A stretch of 64,000 bases of DNA from Paramoeba atlantica (Eukaryota > Discosea). Positions 1-9,529 of the stretch are shown here, piece by piece (position 1 is the stretch's first letter; each line of letters opens with the position of its first letter). The stretch lies in the NCBI GenBank assembly GCA_977017575.1, contig CDRNVI010000003.1:372001-436000 (forward strand), read 5' to 3'. The notes under the pieces were generated by a model. It was not told the DNA's origin, did no database searches, and saw only the letters and a list, made by a program, of their open reading frames with translations. Both the position numbers and the translations under genes were made by a program.

Positions 1-2225
1 ACCTTCCACGGCAGCTCCCTCATCGGAATCTCCCCCACCGGGTCAAACGACCCATTCCCCGGCATCGGGTACCGCCCCGTGTGCCCGGGTCGCCGAATCC
101 GGTGCCTCCCCGTCATCCCCCACCCATACCCCCCGGCGTGATCCCCCAGGACCACACTCAACGCGGGGGCCGCGATCCGTTCCAGGCAGGCCTCCCGAAA
201 CCCCCGGACCGTCGCCACCTCCCCGGTGACCATCAGCAGGAACCCCTCCAGGGTCCTTGCCGCACTGCCCCCTTGCAGGGCCGCATTCCACATGGCCAGC
301 AACACACCCGAGTTAGCCCCAGCCACCCCGGGAAGGTGATGAACCAGTGGCCCGTAGTGGGTGTCCCGAAGCTGGAGAGCCACGGGTCGTTGCTTCCCGC
401 GGACCACAACCCGTTCGTGTCGGGTGCGGTAGGGGAGGGAGGTTCCGTTGTGGAGGTAGTGGGACTGGGGGCGACTCGGGTCGGGGGTGATGACGTAGAG
501 GTCGCAGAGGTCGGTCATGGCCAGGGTGATGCCCCAGGCGAGGGTGGTGGAGGCCCCGACGGTGATCCCGGGGAGTCCCGGGGGGGAGGCCCCGAGGAAG
601 GTTTGGTTGGTGTCGGTGATGTGGAGGGCGAGGTAGTACCAGCTCCCGGGGAAGTACATCTCGAGGTGGGGGTCGCTGCCGAGGGTGGGGGTGGGGGCGG
701 TGGGGGAGCGGGTGACCCAGGCGTTGGAGCCGCCGTGGGGGGTGAAGGCGCCGGACCACCAGGATGCGCGGGGGGGAGGGAGAGGGGAAGGGTTGGGGGA
801 GGCAGGGGCGTCCGGCTTTAAGGTATTGTGGGAAGAAGGATCGGTGCCGAGTTGAAACCAGCTCAAGGTCATGTCTTCAATATAAGAACGGAAGGGTACG
901 AAATCAAAGAATTCCCAGCTTGAGTCGGATGGTTTTGGAGCAGGGTGTTTGTCCTCAGAATCATGAGATGTGCTGTGTGGGGATAAATTCAATCCGTCAG
1001 GTGCCGCAGACGCATCAAGCGGAGGCACAGGAGATATTGAAGGAATTTCTTCCGTGTGTGGCGTTTCGATTTGAAACGGCACTGTGCGTTGACGCCATTC
1101 GCCCAACATTTCGTCGTAAACAGCTTTTTCGCGTTGAAAGCTATGATCCTCCTCCATAGCTCTAGTGTGTCGACTTTTAGAAACGTGTGGAGTGCAGTAG
1201 GGACCCGCTAAATCCTCTTCGGTAACTGTTGTGGTAAACGGCTTGCCCTCAAAATCACGAAGATAACGGTGAAACGGGTAAAGTTGCTCAACTTTGTCGT
1301 AATCGGTTCCACGAGAGCTATTTGAAAATAAGGTAGACCAGCGATCGATTTCATTCTGACAGTTGCTAGATAGTTCTGACTGAATTTGTACCAAAGACAG
1401 ACACACATCATGCGCCGTCCACGGTTCCACCTTAGCCACGTTTTTAAAAGGTCCATAGTATAGTAACATATCGGGGGGAGGCTTCGGATGCCGGCTTCGG
1501 TATAGATTTACCCCCGCTGCGTAGGATTCGATACAAGACCGATGCTGTGGAGAAATCCCTTCACACATTGCCCGGGCGACAGCGTCAAAATTCAGCGTAC
1601 GGACCCGAATATCATTTTCCAAGCCGGCATTACCTAATATTTCGCTCAGGCGTCCTTGCGAAGCGGCGCGACTTAGAACGAGTTGAGAGAAACGCTCCTG
1701 GGCATGGATAAATCCTTGTCCAAAAAAGGCGTCACGATGTGATTTTGCTTGCAGCTTCGGTGTACCATCCTCTCCCCACTCAATTCGGATCGTCCCATCC
1801 AATCCCTCAACGTTCCCATGACTTCTCTGATAATTTGCGGAACTTTGAGAAACGTATATGAGAACGAAAGTCAGAATACCGCCTGATACGAGAGCTACAA
1901 TAAGTAGTACGAATATGGGAATGTACAGACCTCTCATTTTTCTTCTGAAAGGGAGTTCAATGTCATAAAACAGCGTGAAACGGTACGCAAGGAGAGGAAG
2001 ACACACGCAAGTAAGGACGCTTAGACAAATGGTCGGAATGGTCACCGCACCACACCATTTTGTGCATTCACAGTAGCGAGACACAATGACGTGAGACCAG
2101 GGACTTAGCACAAGCAAGACTAAACCAAGAAGAAAACAAAATACAGTGAAAACAACCATGGTGTAATCCACGTGATAAAATAAATGCTTCCTCGCACCAC
2201 TTTGTTCCGCAGATTTGGCTTGCAT
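1..2225 (-). CDS. Penicillin acylase (Ntn-hydrolase) family protein, membrane-anchored, C-terminus cut by window edge
   Basis: The frame is open from the ATG at 2225 to the left edge (741 codons visible), so the gene is incomplete at its 3' end. The N-terminus has three hydrophobic segments (about residues 23-40, 60-80 and 95-120), suggesting a membrane anchor. Then comes the alpha-chain signature DAFFGQGFIHAQERFSQL, typical of penicillin amidases. A Pro/Ser-rich low-complexity spacer follows. The beta chain begins at GGSNAWV; the Ser codon at 726-728 (about residue 500) is the expected autocatalytic N-terminal nucleophile. Downstream, GSDPHLEMYFPGSWYYLAL and LAWGITLAMTDLCDLY are also family hallmarks. 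Family members hydrolyse amide bonds of acylated substrates after self-cleavage; the substrate here is unknown. The last 250 codons are very GC-rich with strong strand skew. Family assignment is firm; function beyond that is inference. Confidence 0.88.
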   Translation of the reverse strand, partial: MQAKSAEQSGARKHLFYHVDYTMVVFTVFCFLLGLVLLVLSPWSHVIVSRYCECTKWCGAVTIPTICLSVLTCVCLPLLAYRFTLFYDIELPFRRKMRGLYIPIFVLLIVALVSGGILTFVLIYVSQSSANYQRSHGNVEGLDGTIRIEWGEDGTPKLQAKSHRDAFFGQGFIHAQERFSQLVLSRAASQGRLSEILGNAGLENDIRVRTLNFDAVARAMCEGISPQHRSCIESYAAGVNLYRSRHPKPPPDMLLYYGPFKNVAKVEPWTAHDVCLSLVQIQSELSSNCQNEIDRWSTLFSNSSRGTDYDKVEQLYPFHRYLRDFEGKPFTTTVTEEDLAGPYCTPHVSKSRHTRAMEEDHSFQREKAVYDEMLGEWRQRTVPFQIETPHTEEIPSISPVPPLDASAAPDGLNLSPHSTSHDSEDKHPAPKPSDSSWEFFDFVPFRSYIEDMTLSWFQLGTDPSSHNTLKPDAPASPNPSPLPPPRASWWSGAFTPHGGSNAWVTRSPTAPTPTLGSDPHLEMYFPGSWYYLALHITDTNQTFLGASPPGLPGITVGASTTLAWGITLAMTDLCDLYVITPDPSRPQSHYLHNGTSLPYRTRHERVVVRGKQRPVALQLRDTHYGPLVHHLPGVAGANSGVLLAMWNAALQGGSAARTLEGFLLMVTGEVATVRGFREACLERIAAPALSVVLGDHAGGYGWGMTGRHRIRRPGHTGRYPMPGNGSFDPVGEIPMRELPWK

Positions 2226-2503
2226 TGGTTGAATTATTTGTACTCGGATCTGCTCTATCTGGTGCCCCTACTGGCTCGTGTATTTTGGAGTCAACGCATA
2301 CCAAACGTGTATCAAGTATGGAAATTTGACAGGCTAAAACCTAAAAAACATGATAGAAAATCACATGACAGAATATGAGCAATATAGAAGTATTTGTCTT
2401 CCTAGGTCCGTTTAACTGAATATCTACTATGTGTCACCGTTAATCCCGGTGAGAGAATTCGACTATACATATTACAATGTCTCCATTCGATAATCGCACA
2501 AAT
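2226..2503. other. Intergenic region
   Basis: AT-rich spacer between the penicillin-acylase gene and its upstream neighbour. No gene is visible; it should hold the 5' processing signals of the downstream gene. Confidence 0.5.
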
Positions 2504-4489
2504 CTAGAGAAGCCTTCTAAGCGTTCTCACCTTAGTCTTGGAGGATATATCGTCTGCGTCATCCCAGTAGCTGTCAATAAGCCGGGGCGACGGAGCTCTC
2601 GCGGGCGAGCTTAACGTGTCGCCGCCGGGAGACAGCGATCTGTGATTTCTAGACTCGCGACAAGGACGACACAGTTCCAGTTCCCCTAGGAAAGGGCATG
2701 TGCGTAGCTCCCCTTGAGGCAGCAGATAACTCCCACAACTCACCTCGGACCAGAACGGGGCATCACATGGACGTTCCACCTCCTTTGAGTGCACCTCCGT
2801 ACCATTCACAATCGTGATATGTCGAAGCACGGCACAGTTCGTGGAGCCGGTATACTGCATCTTCTTCGACGGAGAGAGCTGCGCAAACTCCTCTCCACCA
2901 GGTGACTTACCCCGTGTTGGGGTCCTCCCAAACGAAGTAAAATTCAACGGCAACTTATCCCCAGAGGAGCGATGCAACGCCCCTCGCTCCGAACGCGCAA
3001 TCAACTCGTGCAACACCGAGGTCATCTCCTCCACCACGACCCCACTTTGTTGTGGCCCCAAGAGAGACCCCGAATCCCCCCGAACGTTTAGTTTCCCTCC
3101 TCCTCCTTTTTCCTCCCTCCTTTGCGGGGACGCCATCCCCCCTCCTTCCCAACCTTGTGGCTTCGGCTGTGACAGACTCCTGGTCACCACAAGCGTGTTC
3201 CCCACATTGCTCTCCGCACTCCGTCGCGGGTGTAACGGAATCACCAAATCCCGTGACGCCCTTCCCCGTTTTCGTTGGTCATCCGGGGCCGACCGGCGTT
3301 CCGTCACGGTTCGTACCAACGTAATTTCCGGAACCCCGTGTGGGTCGGAGGGGGCCGTTGTTGTTGTTGTTGTTGTTCCTATGTTATGCATTGTTCTCTC
3401 CTCACCCCTTCTTCCCCCTTTCGTCCTCTCTTGAGGACTCAACAACTCTCCCCCGATCTCTCCCTCCTCCTCCTCCTCCTCCTCCCCCGTACTCACCACT
3501 AAGGAAGGGGAAGTACCCGAGGAAGTGATCAGAGAAGAAGAGGAAGAGGCCATAGAAGAAGTCATCATAGAAGTCATAGAAGAAGAAGTAGTAGCAGTAG
3601 TAGTAGTAATAGTAAAAGAAGAAGAAGAAGAAGGGGAGGGGGAGAGGGGGGGGAACGAGGCGGCCCCTCCCAGCCTCTCCGGGGGCAGGGTGTGGAGTCG
3701 GGTACTGGTGGCCACACACGGGGAGGTGTCGGGGCTGGAGAACGAGCTGGAGAGGTAGGGGGGGGAGGGGGAGAGCGTGGGGGGGGTAGCCGTGAGAGGA
3801 GTCGTAGTGGGAGTAGGGGAGGTGGAGGCCGAGAGACGACCGTGGGCGGTGTGCGGGGGGAGGTTAAGGGAGTGGGCGGGGTGGGGGGCGGGGAGACGGT
3901 CGGGGGTGGTGGTGGTGGTGGTGAGGGTAGGAAAGGCAGGGGTGATGGGGTCCGTGCGTCGACGAAAGGAGGCGGTGAGGTTACGCCAGTGGGAACCGGG
4001 GCGGGTGGGGTGGCTGGAGACGGCGGCGAGGGGAAGATTGGGGGAGGGGTCGGGGGAGGGGGTGGTGGGAGTTCGGGTACGGTTCGGGGGGAGGGTACGG
4101 CGTGCACGGATGACTTTTTCGTACGGAGGAGGCTTGAGTTTTCCTGTTCCTCGTTCAGTGGGGATATCGGTGGATCCCCACCTCTTCATGTCGACGAGGG
4201 TGAGAGAGGGCTCGGAGGGGGCGGTCTCCTCTACGCACCACGAGACGCTCCTTTTAACATCAAACTTTATAGGTTGAAAAGGCGCGCTCCCATCAGTTTC
4301 GGCATTCGATGACTTGAATGTGGGCGGTGAAGAGATGGATACATCGCCAATAGGAATGTCAGGAGATGTATGAGGTTCCTGAAATGTGTGTGTCTTTGCT
4401 GCGCTGTCAGCCTCTGAGTCTGTACAGCCCCACTGTACAAGAATCACTACACAAATCAGCATGTCAGAGAGGCGTCTTCTGCTGAGCAT
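2504..4489 (-). CDS. Predicted secreted Ser/Thr/Pro-rich (mucin-like) protein with Cys-rich C-terminus
   Basis: 661 residues from an ATG. Residues 9-21 (MLICVVILVQWGC) form a signal-peptide-like hydrophobic stretch. The middle (about 110-380) is a Ser/Thr/Pro tract with runs of Thr, Ser and Glu, encoded by simple repeats (3450-3650 triplet-like purine/pyrimidine repeats; 3700-4080 G-rich on the plus strand). The last 120 residues hold about eight cysteines, including CPFLGELELCRPC, which suggests a disulphide-bonded domain. I do not recognise a family. The picture fits a heavily O-glycosylated surface or secreted protein. The same stretch has long open frames on both strands because of its skewed composition; I prefer this frame for its signal peptide, its strand and its length. 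Confidence 0.62.
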   Translation of the reverse strand: MLSRRRLSDMLICVVILVQWGCTDSEADSAAKTHTFQEPHTSPDIPIGDVSISSPPTFKSSNAETDGSAPFQPIKFDVKRSVSWCVEETAPSEPSLTLVDMKRWGSTDIPTERGTGKLKPPPYEKVIRARRTLPPNRTRTPTTPSPDPSPNLPLAAVSSHPTRPGSHWRNLTASFRRRTDPITPAFPTLTTTTTTPDRLPAPHPAHSLNLPPHTAHGRLSASTSPTPTTTPLTATPPTLSPSPPYLSSSFSSPDTSPCVATSTRLHTLPPERLGGAASFPPLSPSPSSSSSFTITTTTATTSSSMTSMMTSSMASSSSSLITSSGTSPSLVVSTGEEEEEEEGEIGGELLSPQERTKGGRRGEERTMHNIGTTTTTTTAPSDPHGVPEITLVRTVTERRSAPDDQRKRGRASRDLVIPLHPRRSAESNVGNTLVVTRSLSQPKPQGWEGGGMASPQRREEKGGGGKLNVRGDSGSLLGPQQSGVVVEEMTSVLHELIARSERGALHRSSGDKLPLNFTSFGRTPTRGKSPGGEEFAQLSPSKKMQYTGSTNCAVLRHITIVNGTEVHSKEVERPCDAPFWSEVSCGSYLLPQGELRTCPFLGELELCRPCRESRNHRSLSPGGDTLSSPARAPSPRLIDSYWDDADDISSKTKVRTLRRLL

Positions 4490-4858
4490 ATTAATTTAGA
4501 AGATGAGAAAAAGCACTAAGATAAGCCTATAGAATTTCTTTAGTTTTGTAATACTTACATCACATATAGTTTGACTGATAAGCTGACTTGAATCAACCAG
4601 AAAAACTATAATTTGGTTAAAAGACAGCCGAACGTGCACCCATTCAATCGTTTTAGCATGTCCTTATTGTGTTCATGCATTTCATGTATGTTAGGTCTAT
4701 CATTTCTTTTATTTTCCGTCGTAATAGGTTTCGCATATTCGTGCTTTTTTGACCAGAGAATAGTTTATCTTCAGTGTTTTACCAGTTTGCTCTTGTAACA
4801 CGTACTGCTACGCTACTAACACTACTAACTACTATGCTACTTACGTGTAAAATTAGTA
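4490..4858. other. Intergenic region, no gene seen
   Basis: AT-rich, with T-rich tracts on both strands. Short plus-strand frames (for example 4613-4798) have no recognisable content. Confidence 0.5.
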
Positions 4859-7800
4859 TTACCTCGCAAGGCCCATCTCACCAAACAGATCCGATAACGG
4901 AATATATTGTCCGACAGCACTGTGCTGATAACGCTGCGCTAGGTGATGCAAATCGAAGTAGTAATCGTAGCCTTGCGGGGGCAATGTATCCGAAGCGGAT
5001 CTTCTAACGGCTGCATCAAACTGAGCTACAGAAAGGGGCTGGCCGACCAAGTCACCCTCGACAAATTCCCTACAGATAGTGTGCTGGTGCACAACCCAGA
5101 CTAGGGCTTTGGCAAGTCCAGTCGCGTCGTGAGAGATAGATGGCGGGTGTAAGCGCTCAAGCACGGTGTACAGCGTCCCCCATACACCTTGGTTTTCAAT
5201 AATTTTATCTTGAATGCGACCTTCCACATATGACAAAATATGCCGTGTGCTAAACAGTGCTTCAAAATAATCGAATTGCTGACGAAGCACATCTTCAGTG
5301 ATCCGTTCACTTTGCTCATCCTCCAGCATCTCATCCTGAGTTAAGTGTAAAGAGAAGTTTACGTGTTTGGTGTAGTAGTTACCCTGCGCTTTTCGAGCGC
5401 TTAGCGTTACACAGTTCATCACGTATTTAAAAGGAATTTCGAAGCTGCAACCTGGACAAGAATACCAAGGATGAGGCTGGATCAACGATTTCATATTTGT
5501 GAGGTCTGATTTCGGATCCAAAAGGCGTTCTACTAGGGCGAATGCTTTTTCTAAAAAATATTTGTGGGGCTGAATGGTGATGGTAGAGCGACATTTTATA
5601 CGGGGACATTGTACAGAAAGGTGTGATGCTTTTACAAACACCTCTTCAGGATTTGCATATCGCTGAGCCTGTACAAATTTCTCCTTTTCTTGATCGATAT
5701 GAATCGCAGAGGTCGAACTTGTATGCACCACTTTTTTAGGATCTAGTCCCATAGCTTCAGCAACCATTTCAAGATTACACCCATCAATGTGTTCTAGAAG
5801 TCGTGTGACAGGGGGGAATAACTGCGTGTTTACGTACCACAAAATATCTGGCCCGATACTGGAATTTTCCTTCATTTCAAATGGATGAAAACAACGTTGT
5901 GATAACTTTGTACCATTGCTTGGCACAGAATCCGTAGTTTCGGCTTCACACACGATGTACGGAATCAGATCCCCGACTTGAACTGACTCGTTACGCTCTT
6001 TCATACGAAGGGCCACACATACATGAGGATGATCTGCGACGTTTTGATACTCCTTTGGTTCTTTCGCGAGACTCTTGTAAACAACAAGGTCATCTAATGA
6101 TATCTCATGATTCTTTATCCTTTCTGCGAGTTTCAAAAGGTAGTCTGTAATCATTTCTGAAGTTTCTTTCTCTTGCGGATTTTCAGTAAGAATGGCTTCA
6201 AGAATAAAATTGCATGCATTTTTCGATAGAGCACACCACTCTCGACGAACAACATCTAGTCCCTTGATTTCTCGACGCATTTTGATACCCTTTTCCATAA
6301 AATCCACCACTTGCAGGGCAGCATACTTTTTCTTTCGAACAAGCAACATTGTGCGAAATATTCCATCAATATCGATTTCCAAAGTTTTGTAGCTCTTGTT
6401 AACCGCGTCTTTTATTTGCTGCGCAACTGCACGTACTGCGGCCAAATCTTGTGTAATACCTGTGCTAATCATGACGGAGTCGGTATCACCATATATCACT
6501 TGCAAATTCGGATTAATTCGTGGAACAAGTTCTACAGCTTGTGTCAGTGCATCTCTACCTTGCTGCGTAATTAATTCAGCCAAAAATTGTGCGTAGAATC
6601 TACTGTAACAAAAACCTAAACAACCGTACATGGAATTTGCAGTAAGTTTTAGAGCTTTTTGTCTAATTTCTAGCTGCCTTCGTTTGTCTTCCTGTTTCAC
6701 TGAATGTATTAGCTTTTTGACCTCTCTTCGACTATCTACCAACTCTTTGAGAACTTTGGGAAGTATATTTCGATGTTTACAAGGTCCTTGTAAACTCTTG
6801 CGGGCACAGTCTTCACAAATCAATTGATCAGGGGTGGGTAAACTCGCTATTGCCGTCTCACTATCTGCACTGCTCAAAGTATGGCGTACTGTCGTAAAAC
6901 AAATGTTAAACTCTTGGATGATGCTAGGATACAAGCTATTAAAGTCGAGCAAAAGAACATAGTCGGTGTACAGACCACGTCGGGGTTCCAATACCATACC
7001 ACCCATATATTTAGCCTTCCGTTTCCCGCCGATTTCACGTGCCTCGGTGTCCTCTTCATTGTCCTTAGCATCATTTTGTAGAAGTCTGAAGGATGGCTTG
7101 TCCGGCAACACAAATTTGTTAGCGTAAAACTTATGTAACAAAAGAAATTCAATTCGCTCGGCGCGTGCGCCATTCATCGTGCGCGACCATACGTTACCAG
7201 CTAGTGTAGTCATTCTCTTGGTGAGCGGTATGATATCCAAAAACAAGGCCAGTCCGGTTGCATAAAAAGCTTTCTGCATACAATTTGATACGACGCCAAA
7301 AACACCATCTTTAGTGCTCATTTGGCGAGATGGAGGCTGTTCCTCCTCTGAACGTGCGTTTTCTTCATCTCCGGCTAAGTTCGAGATACCAGTTCCCGAC
7401 AAATTTAGCTGTGCAGCCAAATCTCCCAAATTGTAGCTTGTAGCTTTGACGTATTCCTTAGCAATCAAATATGTATCGCAACAAAGACGTCCAGCTAGCA
7501 CTTCACGCTCAGCAGCAGAGGACTCTGCCATACCCCCAACCCCTGCTTGAAGCTTTGGAATTTCATGCAGGCGAAGCCGACCCAACCGAGACCAATTGGC
7601 AACCTTAAGGGCACTCAAGCGATGCAGTAAAACATCTAGATGAAAGGAATAAAAATTGTGACCAACAACGATGTCGGGATCTTCCATAAGCAAATATGAC
7701 AAGAAATTTTCGAGCAGTGTTTTTTCATTGTTCATGATCTCTGGACTCGGAAGTTTACGGCTCAAAAAAGGCTCTTCTAGCCCAAATGGCAAAAGCGAAT

Positions 7801-9367
7801 CTGGTTCCGGTTTACGTAACCCGGTCCAGAAAACCTTTTGTGTGTTCTCCAACTTACTTCCTTGCTCAGTGTCCATGGAACGCAACGTTAGAACACTAAT
7901 GCCAAGAATTTCGTTCGTTTTTCGCTTCGCATTCAATTCAGTAATAAGATTGATGCTACATAAGCACAATTTTGGAGACGGACGATGTACATCACTTGAC
8001 AATGTGTGAATTTGTTTCATGCCTTCTATTTCGAACTCTTCACTACAATACGTAACACGGCGACCGGGCAAGACAGATATGGGATTGTCAATCTGTAACC
8101 AGCAAGGACCCATTATGCGCCTCTTCAGTAGAAGATTTTCTAGACATGAACGATGTTGTCCGAATACCTCTGTAAAAGTTTTATGCTTACGATTTTCCAG
8201 AGGCAATGAAGGATCCATTGCTGAATACCTCATTTTTACCCAAGTTGTTTTCTCTGTTGGTACGTTAGGCTTTCCAAAAGCATACCACCGTTCAACTTTC
8301 TTAAAATACCGACGACGTATGCCAACTTTCTGGCAAAGCTCAGTAAGTTCTTGCACAACAAGTTCAAACGAGTTTTCCGTTCCATCCTCCAGAGTGATGC
8401 GAGGCAAAATAAACAATACGTGCTCTGGATTGCGGACGCGAAGACTACAACTCTTCCACTCAGTGTTTCCTCTGCACATTTTACCGAAGAAATAAACATC
8501 TTTCGACCGCGGTAATTCCCGCGCATCAATCCAATACATTTCAAGCGATTCTCCGGAGGGAAGTACAGGCCCTGGCTCGACTTTAATCTCCGACTTCATA
8601 GGAGTTGAAATATGAGAAGACGACAAAAATTCCATTTTAACCTCATGCGTTGCGGAAGTCGAAGCAGCTTGCGAGACGTCTGGCACAATTTTCCTGGCTG
8701 CAGTAAATCGCGAGGGACCTGCGGGAGGAGAGGAACATTGAAGAACTTCTTTTGTGTTGTCGTTGCGAAACTGCCCGGTTGGGGATAAGTCTTGTGGCAT
8801 GTCATGGGCGACGTGCTTTGCGGACTCTGTGATAGTTGTCTTTATCTCTTCATCAGTTTCTTTCCTCAAATTGTCTCTAGGCTGATCTTTTTGTATTCCC
8901 GTTCCGAACAAAATCGCATTTAAATCTGGCTCTTCATCGCTTTCGTTGTCGTCGAACAGTGTATTATCCGAGTGCAACAGAGTATGTATACGTTGATCTA
9001 GGTCCTCTATTGCACTAGGTTCAAAAGCGATTCCCTGCATGCCACCGGAGAGTTGGGAGGTATTTGCAGGGGCAGAAGTAAGACTTTGTAGAATACTAAC
9101 CTTCGGAGCCGGTTTCACAGTAGATTTCATTTCTTTCTTTTGCTCCTTTTTTTCGTTCGCACGTGTTTCCTTCTCTTTTTTGACACGAGCCGCTCGATCT
9201 GCCCTCTGTGCCTGTCTGCGAGATTTCTTCCTCTCAGGTTCGCGGTACATACCGCTCTGAGTTTCAGGGTCAAAGTTTGGGTCAAACAAATCATCGTCTT
9301 CCTGAATGTTATCCAAAGCACTTTTTACGTTTGACTCTAAATTATTTTCTTCATCAGTTCCGCTCAT
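4859..9367 (-). CDS. POLA1: DNA polymerase alpha catalytic subunit
   Basis: 1,502 residues from the ATG at 9367. This family-B polymerase elongates primase RNA primers at replication origins and Okazaki fragments in the nucleus. Exonuclease-like region: DPDIVVGHNFYSFHLDVLL (catalytic exonuclease acidic residues are degenerate in Pol alpha). Polymerase motifs: A, DFNSLYPSIIQEFNI near residue 807; B, KLTANSMYGCLGF near 905; C, VIYGDTDSVMIST near 957. The acidic, charged N-terminus resembles other Pol alpha subunits. The C-terminal zinc-binding region shows CPRIKC and YSCPGC, fewer cysteines than the usual two four-Cys sites. The frame continues 30 codons upstream to a TTG; the ATG at 9367 is preferred, and a pyrimidine-rich stretch followed by AG lies just upstream of it on the coding strand, as expected for a trans-splice acceptor. 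Confidence 0.96.
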   Translation of the reverse strand: MSGTDEENNLESNVKSALDNIQEDDDLFDPNFDPETQSGMYREPERKKSRRQAQRADRAARVKKEKETRANEKKEQKKEMKSTVKPAPKVSILQSLTSAPANTSQLSGGMQGIAFEPSAIEDLDQRIHTLLHSDNTLFDDNESDEEPDLNAILFGTGIQKDQPRDNLRKETDEEIKTTITESAKHVAHDMPQDLSPTGQFRNDNTKEVLQCSSPPAGPSRFTAARKIVPDVSQAASTSATHEVKMEFLSSSHISTPMKSEIKVEPGPVLPSGESLEMYWIDARELPRSKDVYFFGKMCRGNTEWKSCSLRVRNPEHVLFILPRITLEDGTENSFELVVQELTELCQKVGIRRRYFKKVERWYAFGKPNVPTEKTTWVKMRYSAMDPSLPLENRKHKTFTEVFGQHRSCLENLLLKRRIMGPCWLQIDNPISVLPGRRVTYCSEEFEIEGMKQIHTLSSDVHRPSPKLCLCSINLITELNAKRKTNEILGISVLTLRSMDTEQGSKLENTQKVFWTGLRKPEPDSLLPFGLEEPFLSRKLPSPEIMNNEKTLLENFLSYLLMEDPDIVVGHNFYSFHLDVLLHRLSALKVANWSRLGRLRLHEIPKLQAGVGGMAESSAAEREVLAGRLCCDTYLIAKEYVKATSYNLGDLAAQLNLSGTGISNLAGDEENARSEEEQPPSRQMSTKDGVFGVVSNCMQKAFYATGLALFLDIIPLTKRMTTLAGNVWSRTMNGARAERIEFLLLHKFYANKFVLPDKPSFRLLQNDAKDNEEDTEAREIGGKRKAKYMGGMVLEPRRGLYTDYVLLLDFNSLYPSIIQEFNICFTTVRHTLSSADSETAIASLPTPDQLICEDCARKSLQGPCKHRNILPKVLKELVDSRREVKKLIHSVKQEDKRRQLEIRQKALKLTANSMYGCLGFCYSRFYAQFLAELITQQGRDALTQAVELVPRINPNLQVIYGDTDSVMISTGITQDLAAVRAVAQQIKDAVNKSYKTLEIDIDGIFRTMLLVRKKKYAALQVVDFMEKGIKMRREIKGLDVVRREWCALSKNACNFILEAILTENPQEKETSEMITDYLLKLAERIKNHEISLDDLVVYKSLAKEPKEYQNVADHPHVCVALRMKERNESVQVGDLIPYIVCEAETTDSVPSNGTKLSQRCFHPFEMKENSSIGPDILWYVNTQLFPPVTRLLEHIDGCNLEMVAEAMGLDPKKVVHTSSTSAIHIDQEKEKFVQAQRYANPEEVFVKASHLSVQCPRIKCRSTITIQPHKYFLEKAFALVERLLDPKSDLTNMKSLIQPHPWYSCPGCSFEIPFKYVMNCVTLSARKAQGNYYTKHVNFSLHLTQDEMLEDEQSERITEDVLRQQFDYFEALFSTRHILSYVEGRIQDKIIENQGVWGTLYTVLERLHPPSISHDATGLAKALVWVVHQHTICREFVEGDLVGQPLSVAQFDAAVRRSASDTLPPQGYDYYFDLHHLAQRYQHSAVGQYIPLSDLFGEMGLAR

Positions 9368-9529
9368 TTTCGTCTTTTTTGTAGAGGAAATAATATAATA
9401 ATAATCGTTAGTTCGACGAATGAAAAAATAGAGCCTTGCACTGAATTGGGCAGACAACGAAATTTAGAAAAACAAATTGCATTTGCATGTGATAAAGTAC
9501 CAAAATTCGACATTGAAGTCGATAATGCG

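Noticed and set aside
3692-4312. Long plus-strand frames (Gly-rich) over the secreted-protein gene, and similar frames at 29515-30519 and 49191-49793
   Set aside because: They are by-products of strand-skewed, stop-poor composition; their proteins are low complexity, while the minus-strand frames hold conserved motifs or a signal peptide.
9368-9457. Upstream extension of the DNA polymerase alpha frame
   Set aside because: It starts at TTG, lies upstream of the likely splice acceptor and has no conserved content. The same logic removed non-ATG extensions of b5 reductase, CCHC protein, GSH1, PrmC, DHS-like and Yae1 genes.
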